A stretch of DNA of 64,000 nt from Elusimicrobiota bacterium. GTDB lineage: Bacteria > Elusimicrobiota > Elusimicrobia > JACQPE01. Below the pieces are notes generated by a model. It was not told the origin of the DNA. It did no database searches and was given only the letters and a program-made list of their open reading frames with translations. Numbering within the stretch: position 1 is the stretch's first letter; the number at the start of each line of letters is the position of its first letter. Location: assembly GCA_016180815.1 (NCBI GenBank), contig JACPAN010000009.1, positions 41,505 through 105,504 on the forward strand, written 5' to 3'. A program made the translations under genes and the position numbers. Positions 30,710 to 39,738 of the stretch are shown here, piece by piece.

Positions 30710-32427
30710 GCCGTCTCTGGATCGTGTTGGCGCTGCTCTTCGGCGTGTACGCGGCCGTGGCCGTGCGCCTGGCCCAATTGCAGCTGATCCTGCACAGGTC
30801 GTTGGCGGAAAAGAGCCGGTCCGAGGTCGCGCAAAAACAACGCGTGCGCCCTTTGCGCGGAAGAATCCTGGACGCCCACGGCCGCGTTCTGGCCGTGACC
30901 GTGGAGCGCCCCTCTATTTCCATTTCGCTCAAGGAATTGGATGTTTCGCGTCAGGGGGCGGCTAAAAAATTGAGCGCCGTATTGACGGATGTGCCGGCAA
31001 GAGAAATCGCGGCCAAGCTCAATCCCGGCGCCAAATTCGTCTGGGTCAAGCGCCTGGCTTCCCCTGAGGAAGGCCGGGCCGCGGCCGCTCTCGGGATCAA
31101 GGGCGTGGGCGTGACGATGGAATCCAAGCGTTTTTATCCGTACGGTGAAATGGGCCGGGGTCTCTTGGGCGCCGTGGGCATCGACGGCGACGGCACGGGC
31201 GGTCTTGAAGCCAAGCTGGATCCTTTGCTTCAGGGACGCGAAGAAGTGAAAGTTGTCTTAAGAGACGCCTTGGGCAAGATTTTTGCCGAGAGCTCCGGCG
31301 GTTTATCTTCCGGTTTCTTCCGCGGCGGTCAAGACGCCTCCGGCCCGTTCGATGTTTATTTGACCTTGGACGCCAGGCTTCAAGCCGGCGTTGAGCAGAG
31401 ACTCGAAGAAACGGTTCTTCGCCACGACGCGGTCGCGGGCATGGTGATCGTGGAGGATATACCCACGGGCGCTATTTTGGCCATGGCCAGTTCGCGCCGC
31501 GGCGATTCCTCGGGCGCCATGGGGCTGGATCCTAATTTAGCCGCGAGTTTGACGTTTGAGCCCGGCAGCGTGGTGAAGCCGTTCGTGCTGGCCGCGGCGT
31601 TGGCCAACGGCGCGATCGAGGGGTCGGAGACCATCGATTGCGAGGGAGGCCGTTTTCGCCCAGTTCCCGGCCTGACGGTGCAGGATCATGAGCCGAAAAA
31701 TATGCTTCATGTGGGCGAGGTGCTGGCGCATTCGTCCAATGTCGGCTTTGCTAAAATCGGCCTTAAAGTCGGAGCGCCGGGTTTATACCATGTTTACCGG
31801 GCGTTCGGCTTCGGTTCCAAGACCGCTTTGCCCGTTACCGGGGAAGCGGTCGGCATCGTGCGTCCGGCGGAGGATTGGGGACCTTTCAGCGTGCCCATGG
31901 TTTCATTCGGTTACGAGATCGGGGTGACCGCCCTTCAATTGACCCAAGCTTACGCGGCTTTGGGTTTGCAAGGAACATTGCTGGAGCCTCAAATTGTTTC
32001 CATGGTGACGCCGCATCGTTTGGAGCGCGCTTTATTTACGATGTCGCCGCGGCGCATCCGTGATGCGTTGGACCCGAAAATCGCGCGCCGCACTTTGGGT
32101 TTCATGGAAGAGGTTGTGCTCTATGGAACCGGGATCAAGGCCGCCATGGCCGGGTATGCCGTGGCCGGGAAAACAGGGACCGCTCAAAAAATCAATCCTC
32201 AAACCAGGAAGCATACTCAACATCATGTGGTGGTGTCTTTTTGCGGCGTGATGCCGATGCCGGACCCCAAACTGGCCATTTGCGCTATTCTTGATGATCC
32301 GAGAAAACCCAAAGTCGCTTGGGGCAGCGATTTGGCCGCTCCGCTTTTTAAATCAACGGCCGAGGAAGCCGTCGCGATTTTAGGCATACAACCAGCAACC
32401 GATTCTTCAGCGCGGGCTCCCCAATGA
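30706..32427 (+). CDS. ftsI: peptidoglycan transpeptidase FtsI (PBP3)
   Basis: A 573-residue class B penicillin-binding protein that cross-links septal peptidoglycan. It has an N-terminal membrane anchor (4-22), a pedestal domain with VRPLRGRILDAHGR (48-60) and a transpeptidase domain with S288-x-x-K291 (GSVVKP), SSN (343-345) and KTG (489-491), all intact. There is no PASTA domain. Both ends overlap neighbours by 4 bases (ftsL upstream, murE downstream), so the genes are translationally coupled. Confidence 0.93.
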   Translation: MSRLWIVLALLFGVYAAVAVRLAQLQLILHRSLAEKSRSEVAQKQRVRPLRGRILDAHGRVLAVTVERPSISISLKELDVSRQGAAKKLSAVLTDVPAREIAAKLNPGAKFVWVKRLASPEEGRAAAALGIKGVGVTMESKRFYPYGEMGRGLLGAVGIDGDGTGGLEAKLDPLLQGREEVKVVLRDALGKIFAESSGGLSSGFFRGGQDASGPFDVYLTLDARLQAGVEQRLEETVLRHDAVAGMVIVEDIPTGAILAMASSRRGDSSGAMGLDPNLAASLTFEPGSVVKPFVLAAALANGAIEGSETIDCEGGRFRPVPGLTVQDHEPKNMLHVGEVLAHSSNVGFAKIGLKVGAPGLYHVYRAFGFGSKTALPVTGEAVGIVRPAEDWGPFSVPMVSFGYEIGVTALQLTQAYAALGLQGTLLEPQIVSMVTPHRLERALFTMSPRRIRDALDPKIARRTLGFMEEVVLYGTGIKAAMAGYAVAGKTGTAQKINPQTRKHTQHHVVVSFCGVMPMPDPKLAICAILDDPRKPKVAWGSDLAAPLFKSTAEEAVAILGIQPATDSSARAPQ

Positions 32428-33965
32428 AAGGCGATCGCACGCTGGGCGATTTAATGCGGCGTTTCCGCGGGCGTTTGAAGGCCGTGACGGGCGTCGCCGA
32501 AAGCGCGGCCGTGACGGGCGTCGCCTCTGATTCGCGGCGGGCGGCTCCGGGCGTTGTTTTTTGCGCTTTATCCGGTCAGAAGACGCATGGACTGCGTTTC
32601 GCCCATGATGTCGTTGGCGCCGGATGCCGTGTCATTTTGATGGAGCCTCCCTGGCCTCGAGCAATGACCGGGGCGTTGAAGGCGTCGGCTAAAAAAAACG
32701 GCGTTTCGTTGTTCACCGCCGTCAAATTGCGTTTATGGCTGGGCGAACTGGCCAATTGGGTTTACCGGGACCCATCGTCGCGTTTGAACGTCGTGGCGGT
32801 GACCGCCACCAGCGGCAAGACAACCACGTGTTATTTTCTCGAAGCCATCGCCCAGGCGGCCGGACAGAAAGTCGGGGTTTTGGGCACGGTCAATTATCGG
32901 GTCGACGGACGCCCGGCGCCGGCGTCCTTGACCACGCCTCAGCCCGATGAGGCCATCGGCTTGATGGCTCAAATGGCCGATGCCGGGTGCCGTTTTTGTT
33001 TTATGGAAGCCACCTCCCAGGCCCTGGACATGGGCCGGCTTGACGCGATCCGTTTCAAGGGCGCCGTATTCGGCAATTTAAGCCGCGATCATTTGGATTA
33101 CCACAAAACCATGGGACGGTATTTTCAGGCGAAAGCCCGGCTTTTTACGGATTTATTGCGGCGTTCGGATCAAACCGGACGCTTCGCCGCGATTAATGCC
33201 GATGACGAATGGGGCCGGAAATTGATCAAACGGCTCGGCTCGACACGCGGCTTGAAAAAATATTCCTTCGGCCGCGCGGTGGATGCCGATGTCGGGGCCG
33301 AACGCATCGAGTTGACTCTTGACGCCACGCGTTTTCATCTGCGCCTGGGCCGGATCGTCAAGCCCGTGGCCTTGAAATTGGTCGGGGCTCATAACGTCGC
33401 CAATGCCTTAGCCTCGGCGTCGGCGGCCTGGGCGCTGGGCTTTTCCATCCGGCAAATCGTGGATGGCCTGCAATCGTTGTCCGTTGTCCCCGGCCGGTTG
33501 GAGCGAATCACCGAGGCCAAGGAGTTCCTTTTATTGGTGGATTACGCCCATAAGCCCGATGCATTGGAAAATGTTTTAACTACGCTGCGCGCCATCCGGA
33601 GTTTAAAAAGGTTGATCGTTGTTTTTGGCTGCGGCGGAGACCGGGACGCGGGCAAGCGTCCCTTGATGGGTGAAATCGCTACGCGATTGGCGGATTTCGC
33701 GGTTTTAACATCCGATAACCCTAGAACCGAAGACCCGGAAAAAATTATCGATGCCATTGAAGAGGGGGCCAAAACCCAGGGCCGCGCGAATTACCGGCGA
33801 CTTGTCGACCGCGCCGAAGCCATCCGCTGGGCCATCCGCGAGGCGAAGCCGGGCGATTGCGTGATTGTGGCGGGCAAGGGCCATGAAACGTATCAGATTT
33901 TCAAGGACCGGACCGTTCATTTCGATGACCGCGAAGTCTGCCGCGACATCTTAAAAAGTCTCTAA
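32424..33965 (+). CDS. murE: UDP-MurNAc-tripeptide synthetase MurE (meso-DAP type)
   Basis: A 513-residue Mur ligase adding the third amino acid to UDP-MurNAc-L-Ala-D-Glu. P-loop TATSGKTTT (family usually T-N-G-K), central FCFMEATSQALDMGRL and GNLSRDHLDYH, and the C-terminal specificity motif DNPR (SDNPRTEDP), which marks meso-diaminopimelate as substrate and so a Gram-negative-type peptidoglycan. CGGDRDAGKRPLMG and GKGHETYQ are intact. The dcw cluster is interrupted right after this gene: murF follows only 4.3 kb downstream. Confidence 0.94.
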   Translation: MKGDRTLGDLMRRFRGRLKAVTGVAESAAVTGVASDSRRAAPGVVFCALSGQKTHGLRFAHDVVGAGCRVILMEPPWPRAMTGALKASAKKNGVSLFTAVKLRLWLGELANWVYRDPSSRLNVVAVTATSGKTTTCYFLEAIAQAAGQKVGVLGTVNYRVDGRPAPASLTTPQPDEAIGLMAQMADAGCRFCFMEATSQALDMGRLDAIRFKGAVFGNLSRDHLDYHKTMGRYFQAKARLFTDLLRRSDQTGRFAAINADDEWGRKLIKRLGSTRGLKKYSFGRAVDADVGAERIELTLDATRFHLRLGRIVKPVALKLVGAHNVANALASASAAWALGFSIRQIVDGLQSLSVVPGRLERITEAKEFLLLVDYAHKPDALENVLTTLRAIRSLKRLIVVFGCGGDRDAGKRPLMGEIATRLADFAVLTSDNPRTEDPEKIIDAIEEGAKTQGRANYRRLVDRAEAIRWAIREAKPGDCVIVAGKGHETYQIFKDRTVHFDDREVCRDILKSL

Positions 33966-34028
33966 AGCTCCCCAATTTTTTTCGTTCACTGTTCTGGTGC
34001 TTTCCCGCCGGTTGCGCCACACTAAAGT

Positions 34029-34913
34029 GTGCGCGTTTGTTTTTATTTGTTGATTGCGGGCCTTGCGTTCCATGGTTCCGCCTTTGCCTTGGAGGGGTTA
34101 ACCGTTCAGGGGACCGAACTGGCCGATGATATTGATGAGTTGTCGCGTCAAAGCGTTTTCCTTGTGGCCATGGCCGGAGCCTTGGCTCAAGAGAGCGGGG
34201 GCGTGGATGTGCGCTATCAAAATCCGCCATCGAACAGGGGCAGGAAAAAAATCGTGGCCGTGGGCGAGCATGTCCCTGAAGAAAACCGGGTCGCCATTCT
34301 TCCTTTGATCGGCCGCGTCGGCGATGCGGGCATCCGGCGGGCCTTGTTGTTGCGCACGCTCCAACATGAGCTTTGGCATGCCTATGCCCGACGATTAAAT
34401 TTGGAAGCCAGTTATACCGAAGAAGCCGCGGCCATGATTATCGGCGCCGACGCCGTGGTCAAGGCTTCTTTGCACGCGGGTCTTCCCTGCGGCGAGAGCG
34501 AGCGCCGGCGCTGGCTTAACGGCCTTGCGGAATTGAGCGCGGCTCAGAAAAGCACGCTCGGGGATATTATCATGGACACTTGCAACGACGCGGACTGGAT
34601 CGGCGGCGGGCAGTGGGCGAGTTTTTACGAAATCAATCGCGAGGCGTATGCCCTGGCCGGTTTTTCAGGAGAAGAGAGGTTTCCCGGGGGCAATGCCATG
34701 CTTCTGCGCACGTTCGGCATGAATCCTTCACACTTGACGACCCTTGAATCTCAAGACGCCCGGCGCGCGGCCAAGGTTCGCTGCTTGTTCGGATTAAAAC
34801 AGATTATCGAGCATCGGGATCCCAGGGACAATCTGTATTGTTCCCTCGAGTTGTTTGCCGAGGCTCATGAGTTCCCGCAGGGATGCGAGTCCGCAGCTTC
34901 GCCGTTTGAATGA
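34029..34913 (+). CDS. secreted HExxH protein inserted in the cell-wall cluster
   Basis: A 294-residue protein with a signal peptide (1-20, ending SAFA). It has a zinc-binding-like motif H113-E114-x-x-H117 (TLQHELWHAYARRL), and EEAAAMIIGADA follows 14 residues later and could give a Glu ligand. Six Cys in the mature region suggest disulfides. The start is GTG at 34029, beside a small dyad (cacact-aa-agtgtg); no clear ribosome site is seen. It is probably a periplasmic metallopeptidase-like protein, possibly acting on the wall given its location between murE and murF, but no family is recognised. Its 3' end is 4 bases from the convergent ALDH gene. Confidence 0.5.
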   Translation: MRVCFYLLIAGLAFHGSAFALEGLTVQGTELADDIDELSRQSVFLVAMAGALAQESGGVDVRYQNPPSNRGRKKIVAVGEHVPEENRVAILPLIGRVGDAGIRRALLLRTLQHELWHAYARRLNLEASYTEEAAAMIIGADAVVKASLHAGLPCGESERRRWLNGLAELSAAQKSTLGDIIMDTCNDADWIGGGQWASFYEINREAYALAGFSGEERFPGGNAMLLRTFGMNPSHLTTLESQDARRAAKVRCLFGLKQIIEHRDPRDNLYCSLELFAEAHEFPQGCESAASPFE

Positions 34914-34917
34914 TCGG

Positions 34918-37299
34918 CTAATAGCCGGACGTGATCCAGACGGTTTTAAATTCCAGGTAGCGGCGAATCCAGGCCCGGCCTTGGGCCGTTGGTCCCAACC
35001 AATCGAAGCCGGGATCGGTGTCCGCGTGAACGCGTTTTAAATTGGCGGCGGATAATTCCTCGACTTTTTTGCCCATATCCGGCAATCCCGTGAAATCAAT
35101 GAGCCCGACGTTGCGGTGTTCGGCCAAGATAGGAACAAGCTCATTGTGGAAACCAGTGACGATATTAACCACGCCGGAGGGAACGTCCGAGCTGTCGAGA
35201 ATCTCGATGAAATCCGTGGCTGAAAGCGGGTATGTTTGCGAGGGCACGATTACCGAGGCGTTGCCTGAGGCAAAGGCCGGAGCCAGCTTGGAGATCAAAC
35301 CGGCTAAAGGAAAATCCTGCGGCGCGATTAAGGCTGCAATGCCCACGGCTTCGGGATAAGTGATGTTGAAATCCGTTTGCGTCACCGGATTGACGCTGCC
35401 CGTGTATTTATCCGCCCAGCCCGCGTAATAGAGGAGGCGATCAAGCGAAATTTGAACTTCAGCCCGGGCTTCGTCCGCCGAACAGTCGGTTTGAAGGCTG
35501 ATTTTTTGGGCGAATTCATCGAAACGCGAAGAGAGCATCTCCGCCATGCGATAGAGAATTTGTCCTCGGTTGTAAGCCGTTGTTTTATTCCATGATCCTA
35601 ATGCGCCGGCCGCCGCTTCAACCGCGTCGCGAATGTCTTTCCTTGAGCCTTGATTGACGTTGGCCAATAGTTTTTTACCCGATGGATCGTAAACTTTGTA
35701 ATAGCGGCCGGATTCGGTTCGGACCTGTTTGCCGCCGATGAGCATTTTTGGGGTTTTCCAGACAATCGATAATGGGGGCTGATTGGTTGAGGCAGGCAGG
35801 TTGTGATTCTCCTGGAGTTTTTCCGCTGCGGCGCGGGCGATGTCCGTCGTCTTGACATATTCCCAAAGCCCTTGAACCCCGCCTTCGCGTCCGAATCCGG
35901 ATTCTTTGTACCCGCCGAATTCCGCGGCCGCGTCGAATTTATTGGTTCCATTACCCCAAACCGTTCCGGCTTTAAGGCTGCGGGCCACGGCGATCATTTT
36001 GGCCACGTCTTTAGTCCAAACCGAGGCGGCCAAACCGAAGGGCGTGTTATTGGCCAATTCAATGGCTTCCCCGACTGTTCGAAACGTCATGACGGCCAAT
36101 ACCGGCCCGAAAATTTCTTCGCAGGCGATGGTGTGGCTGGGTTTGACCTTGGTGAAAATCGTGGGCGGGAAGAAAAAGCCTTCGCTGGGACAGCTTGAGG
36201 CCGGCTGCCAGCACTCGGCGCCCTCTTGGCGGCCCACATCCACATAGCGGCGGATTTTATTGAGCTGGTCGAGTGAATTGACGGCCCCCATGTCCGTATT
36301 TTTGTCCATGGGATCGCCGACCCGCAGTTTGCCCATCCGTTCTTTAAGCAGAGTAATGAATTTTTCCGCGATGTTTTCTTCGATGAACAAGCGGCTGCCC
36401 GCGCAGCAAACTTGGCCTTGATTGAAGAAAATCGAGTCCATAATTCCTTCCACGGCCTGATAGAGGGGAGCATCCTCGAAAACAATGGTCGGGGATTTGC
36501 CGCCCAATTCAAGGGAAAGTTTTTTTGAGGTTCCGGCCGCGGCTTTGCGGATGATTTTGCCCACTTCCGTGGAGCCCGTGAACGCAATTTTTTTGATTCC
36601 GGGATGGCCCACGATAAAGCCCCCGGTGTCGCCGAATCCGGTGGCGACATTGACGACGCCGGCCGGCAGCCCGATGTCCTGGCAAATTTCAGCGAAGAGC
36701 AAAGCGGTCAAGGGCGTGGTTTCCGAGGGTTTTAAGACGACGGTGTTGCCGCAGGCTAACGCCGGAGCCACTTTCCACGCCAGCATCAGCAAGGGAAAAT
36801 TCCAGGGAATGATTTGCCCGATGACTCCCAACGGCTCGGTTTTGACTCCGGGGAACGCCTCATCGATTTTATCCGCCCATCCCGCGTGATAAAAGAAGTG
36901 CCGCGCGACCAAAGGGATATCGATGTCGCGGGTTTCACGGATGGGTTTTCCGTTATTGAGCGTTTCGGCAATGGACAGTTCCCGTCCTCGCTCTTGAACG
37001 ACCCTGGCCAGTGCGAACAAATGGCGGCTGCGTTGGGCGGGGGATAGGGCTTGCCATTGGATCAGCCCTTCCTGAGCCGCTTCAACGGCCCGGTCCACAT
37101 CCTCTTGTCCGGCCCAGGCGATTTTAGCCAGGGGTTTGGCCGTGGCCGGGTTGATGGTGTCGTAGTATTTGCCGGATCGCGGGGCGGCCCATTCGCCCCC
37201 GATGAATAATTCATATTGCGGTTTGAATTCGACCTTGACGGTTTCCGGATTGGGTCCGTAGTCGAAGAGTTTCTTTTTGAGTTCCGAGAATAATTTCAT
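34918..37299 (-). CDS. ALDH16-like double-domain aldehyde dehydrogenase
   Basis: A 793-residue protein made of two ALDH domains. The first (about 25-490) is complete: IIPWNFPLL, general base E264 (LELGGKSP), catalytic C298 (NQGQVCCAGSR) and EEIFGPVLAV. The second (about 515-793) has the cofactor-fold part (PKMLIGGKQV, AALIAPQDFPLAG) but no catalytic Cys or LELGG. It ends in an FKTVW segment like the ALDH oligomerisation strand, as in the ALDH16 family. Located 3 bases after deoC in the same minus-strand operon, it could oxidise the acetaldehyde made by DeoC. It is inserted in the dcw cluster. Confidence 0.87.
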   Translation of the reverse strand: MKLFSELKKKLFDYGPNPETVKVEFKPQYELFIGGEWAAPRSGKYYDTINPATAKPLAKIAWAGQEDVDRAVEAAQEGLIQWQALSPAQRSRHLFALARVVQERGRELSIAETLNNGKPIRETRDIDIPLVARHFFYHAGWADKIDEAFPGVKTEPLGVIGQIIPWNFPLLMLAWKVAPALACGNTVVLKPSETTPLTALLFAEICQDIGLPAGVVNVATGFGDTGGFIVGHPGIKKIAFTGSTEVGKIIRKAAAGTSKKLSLELGGKSPTIVFEDAPLYQAVEGIMDSIFFNQGQVCCAGSRLFIEENIAEKFITLLKERMGKLRVGDPMDKNTDMGAVNSLDQLNKIRRYVDVGRQEGAECWQPASSCPSEGFFFPPTIFTKVKPSHTIACEEIFGPVLAVMTFRTVGEAIELANNTPFGLAASVWTKDVAKMIAVARSLKAGTVWGNGTNKFDAAAEFGGYKESGFGREGGVQGLWEYVKTTDIARAAAEKLQENHNLPASTNQPPLSIVWKTPKMLIGGKQVRTESGRYYKVYDPSGKKLLANVNQGSRKDIRDAVEAAAGALGSWNKTTAYNRGQILYRMAEMLSSRFDEFAQKISLQTDCSADEARAEVQISLDRLLYYAGWADKYTGSVNPVTQTDFNITYPEAVGIAALIAPQDFPLAGLISKLAPAFASGNASVIVPSQTYPLSATDFIEILDSSDVPSGVVNIVTGFHNELVPILAEHRNVGLIDFTGLPDMGKKVEELSAANLKRVHADTDPGFDWLGPTAQGRAWIRRYLEFKTVWITSGY

Positions 37300-37302
37300 G
37301 AA

Positions 37303-38256
37303 TTATCCTTTAGGGATATAGTCGTAACTTTCGTATTGCCCGGTTTCCAGGTGATGCAGTTGCCGCACCGCGTCATCTAAGAGGCTGGAGGCGCCGATGC
37401 GAAAGAGCGCGGGATCCAGCCATCCGTCGCCCAGTGTTTCCTTAACCAGGGCGAGCCATTGCAGCGCCTGCTTGGAGGTGCGTATGCCTCCGGCAGGCTT
37501 CATCCCAACCTTGTAATGTTTGCGCCGATAAAAATGATCGATGGCGTGGAACATGACCAAGCCCACATCCGGCGTGGCCGCGGGCTGGATTTTTCCGGTC
37601 GACGTTTTGATGAAATCCGCGCCCGCCTGCATCGCGATTTCCGAGGCGATCCAAACGTTTTGGAGGCTCCCTAATTCGCCGGTTTCCAGGATAACTTTTA
37701 AATGCACGTCGCCGCAGGCCTCTCTGACCTCGGCGATCTCCTCGTAAACCCGGTAATAGTCCCCGCTAAGAAAAGCGTTTCTGTTGACGACCATGTCGAT
37801 CTCATCCGCGCCTTGGGCCGCCAATTGTTTGGTTTCCTCGATTTTGACGGCCAGCGGCGTTTGCCCGTGGGGGAACGCGGTGGACACCACGGCCGTTTTG
37901 ACGCCGGTTCCTTCCAGAAGTTTTTTAGCCGTGGCCGTTAAATTGCCGTACACGCAAACCGCGGCCACGCGGACTTCGGGATCATCGGGAACCGGCCGCA
38001 CGGCCTTGGCGCAAAGGCGCTCCACGCGGCCCGGCGTGTCCGCACCTTCCAGCGTGGTCAAATCCATCATGCTGATCGCGGCCTTGATCCAGGCGGCTTG
38101 ATGATCTTTTTTCGGGGTGCGGGCCTTGGCGGTTTTTTCCACGCGCGCGGCCACGCCCGTGGCGTCGATATGAAGCGAACCGAGGATCGAGGGGTCGAAG
38201 CTGTGGATGGGGTTGCGGTCTAAAAGGGAAACGACGCTTTTTTCCGAGACGGCCAT
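37303..38256 (-). CDS. deoC: deoxyribose-phosphate aldolase DeoC
   Basis: A 317-residue class I aldolase that splits 2-deoxyribose 5-phosphate into acetaldehyde and glyceraldehyde 3-phosphate. Schiff-base Lys in ADFIKTSTGK, second Lys in GMKPAGGIRT, and EIDMVVNRNAFLSGD are clear. It has an N-terminal extension of about 70 residues relative to the 220-250-residue short DeoC, as in longer family members. It forms an operon with the ALDH16-like gene and is divergent from murF with only 19 bases between the starts. Together with the nucleoside transporter at 7.4 kb it suggests use of deoxynucleosides as a carbon source. Confidence 0.92.
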   Translation of the reverse strand: MAVSEKSVVSLLDRNPIHSFDPSILGSLHIDATGVAARVEKTAKARTPKKDHQAAWIKAAISMMDLTTLEGADTPGRVERLCAKAVRPVPDDPEVRVAAVCVYGNLTATAKKLLEGTGVKTAVVSTAFPHGQTPLAVKIEETKQLAAQGADEIDMVVNRNAFLSGDYYRVYEEIAEVREACGDVHLKVILETGELGSLQNVWIASEIAMQAGADFIKTSTGKIQPAATPDVGLVMFHAIDHFYRRKHYKVGMKPAGGIRTSKQALQWLALVKETLGDGWLDPALFRIGASSLLDDAVRQLHHLETGQYESYDYIPKG

Positions 38257-38275
38257 TTGGTGAAATTATACCATC

Positions 38276-39730
38276 GTGGACCTTTCTAAGCATTGGACGC
38301 TGGGTAAAATCGCCGAAGCCTGCAACGGCCGTTTAATCGACGCCGATGCCCGGCGTCCGGTCAAGTCCTTAAGCATCGATTCCCGTCGAATCAAAAAAGG
38401 CGAGCTGTTTTGGGTGATCGAAGGCGCCAGCAAGGACGGCAATGATTTCGTGGCCGAGGCAGCAAAGCGAGGGGCCATGGCCGCAGTGGTCAGCCGGGAT
38501 GTTTTTCCCGGTTTGCCGGACCCTTATCCTCTCATCCGCGTGTCCAATGGGTTGAAGGCACTGGGCCGTTTGGCTGAAGAGCATCGCCTGTTGTTCCCGA
38601 AAGCCGGCGTGATCGCCATCACCGGCTCCAACGGCAAGACAAGCACCAAAGAGATGGTGGCCCGGGTTTTATCCGAAGCCGGGAGCGTGACGTTGTCGCC
38701 GGGCAATTACAACAACGAGGTGGGCTGTCCGCTTTCCGTTCTTGAACTGGGTTCCCATCATGCGTTCGCGGTCTGGGAAATGGCGGCCCGCAAAAAAGGG
38801 GACATCGCCTATCTTTCGCTGATCGCCCATCCTAATGTTGTAATTTTGACCAATATCGGCACCGCGCACCTGGAGACATTCGGCAGCGAACAGGTTATTT
38901 TTGAGACCAAATTCGAGATTTTGCGCGGCTTAATGCCAAAGGGAACGGTCGTCTACTGGGCGGAGGATCCTTGGCTGACCGAGCTTCCCAAGCGCCGCCC
39001 TCAGAATAAATATTTGACCTTCGGGTTGGGCCCGACCGCGGACGTGTTCGGCCAGGTCGAAGAGCAGTCGCCGGATGGAACCTTGGTCGATATTTTTTAC
39101 GAGGGCAAGAAGCAGGGGTCGGTGCTGTTGAAGGTGTTAGGCGGGGGTCAAGTGAGGAACGCGTTGGCGGCTTTCGCTTGCGGGATCGCCTTAGGGGTTC
39201 CGGTCAGAAAAATTTTAAAGGCGTTGGAAGGTTTTGAGCCCGCTCCGATGCGCGGCGAGCGCTTGACTCTGGGCGGCAAGCTTTTCGCCGACCGCTATGT
39301 GCTGATCAACGACGCCTACAACGCCAATCCGGCCTCCATGACGGACAGCGCGCTGGCCTTCATGAGGGCTTATCAAGGCTGGACTAAAATTTTGGTTTTA
39401 GGCGAAATGAGGGAGTTGGGCCAACGCTCCGGCGAACTCCACGGGCAAGTCGGCGCCGCGATCGCCGAGGCCGCTCAGGCGGAGGGGTTGCTTGACGATC
39501 GGACGTATTTTCTCATCATCGGCACGCCGTTAACTTTGCCGTTGGCTGAGGCCTTGAAAAAGTGCCACAAAAAGGACGGGCCTCAGGTGATGTTCGTGCC
39601 CCGCGACGAAGCGCTTGATGTTTTGCGCCGGCCGCTGTTTACGCAGAAGCCCCCGTGCGCTTTGTTTTTCAAGGCCTCGCGCGGCGAAGCCCTTGAGAAA
39701 TTGATAGAAGACCTCAAGAAAGAATTTTAG
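38276..39730 (+). CDS. murF: UDP-MurNAc-tripeptide D-Ala-D-Ala ligase MurF
   Basis: A 484-residue Mur ligase adding D-Ala-D-Ala to the peptidoglycan precursor. P-loop AITGSNGKTSTKEM, GNYNNEVGCPLS, TNIGTAHLE and NDAYNANPASM are family marks. The start is GTG at 38276; a TATACC/ATTATA sequence (38265-38272) lies immediately upstream, so if this promoter is used the mRNA is leaderless or nearly so. Otherwise transcription must begin inside deoC. It restarts the dcw cluster after the insertion and is 8 bases from mraY. Confidence 0.94.
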   Translation: MDLSKHWTLGKIAEACNGRLIDADARRPVKSLSIDSRRIKKGELFWVIEGASKDGNDFVAEAAKRGAMAAVVSRDVFPGLPDPYPLIRVSNGLKALGRLAEEHRLLFPKAGVIAITGSNGKTSTKEMVARVLSEAGSVTLSPGNYNNEVGCPLSVLELGSHHAFAVWEMAARKKGDIAYLSLIAHPNVVILTNIGTAHLETFGSEQVIFETKFEILRGLMPKGTVVYWAEDPWLTELPKRRPQNKYLTFGLGPTADVFGQVEEQSPDGTLVDIFYEGKKQGSVLLKVLGGGQVRNALAAFACGIALGVPVRKILKALEGFEPAPMRGERLTLGGKLFADRYVLINDAYNANPASMTDSALAFMRAYQGWTKILVLGEMRELGQRSGELHGQVGAAIAEAAQAEGLLDDRTYFLIIGTPLTLPLAEALKKCHKKDGPQVMFVPRDEALDVLRRPLFTQKPPCALFFKASRGEALEKLIEDLKKEF

Positions 39731-39738
39731 GACACCCA

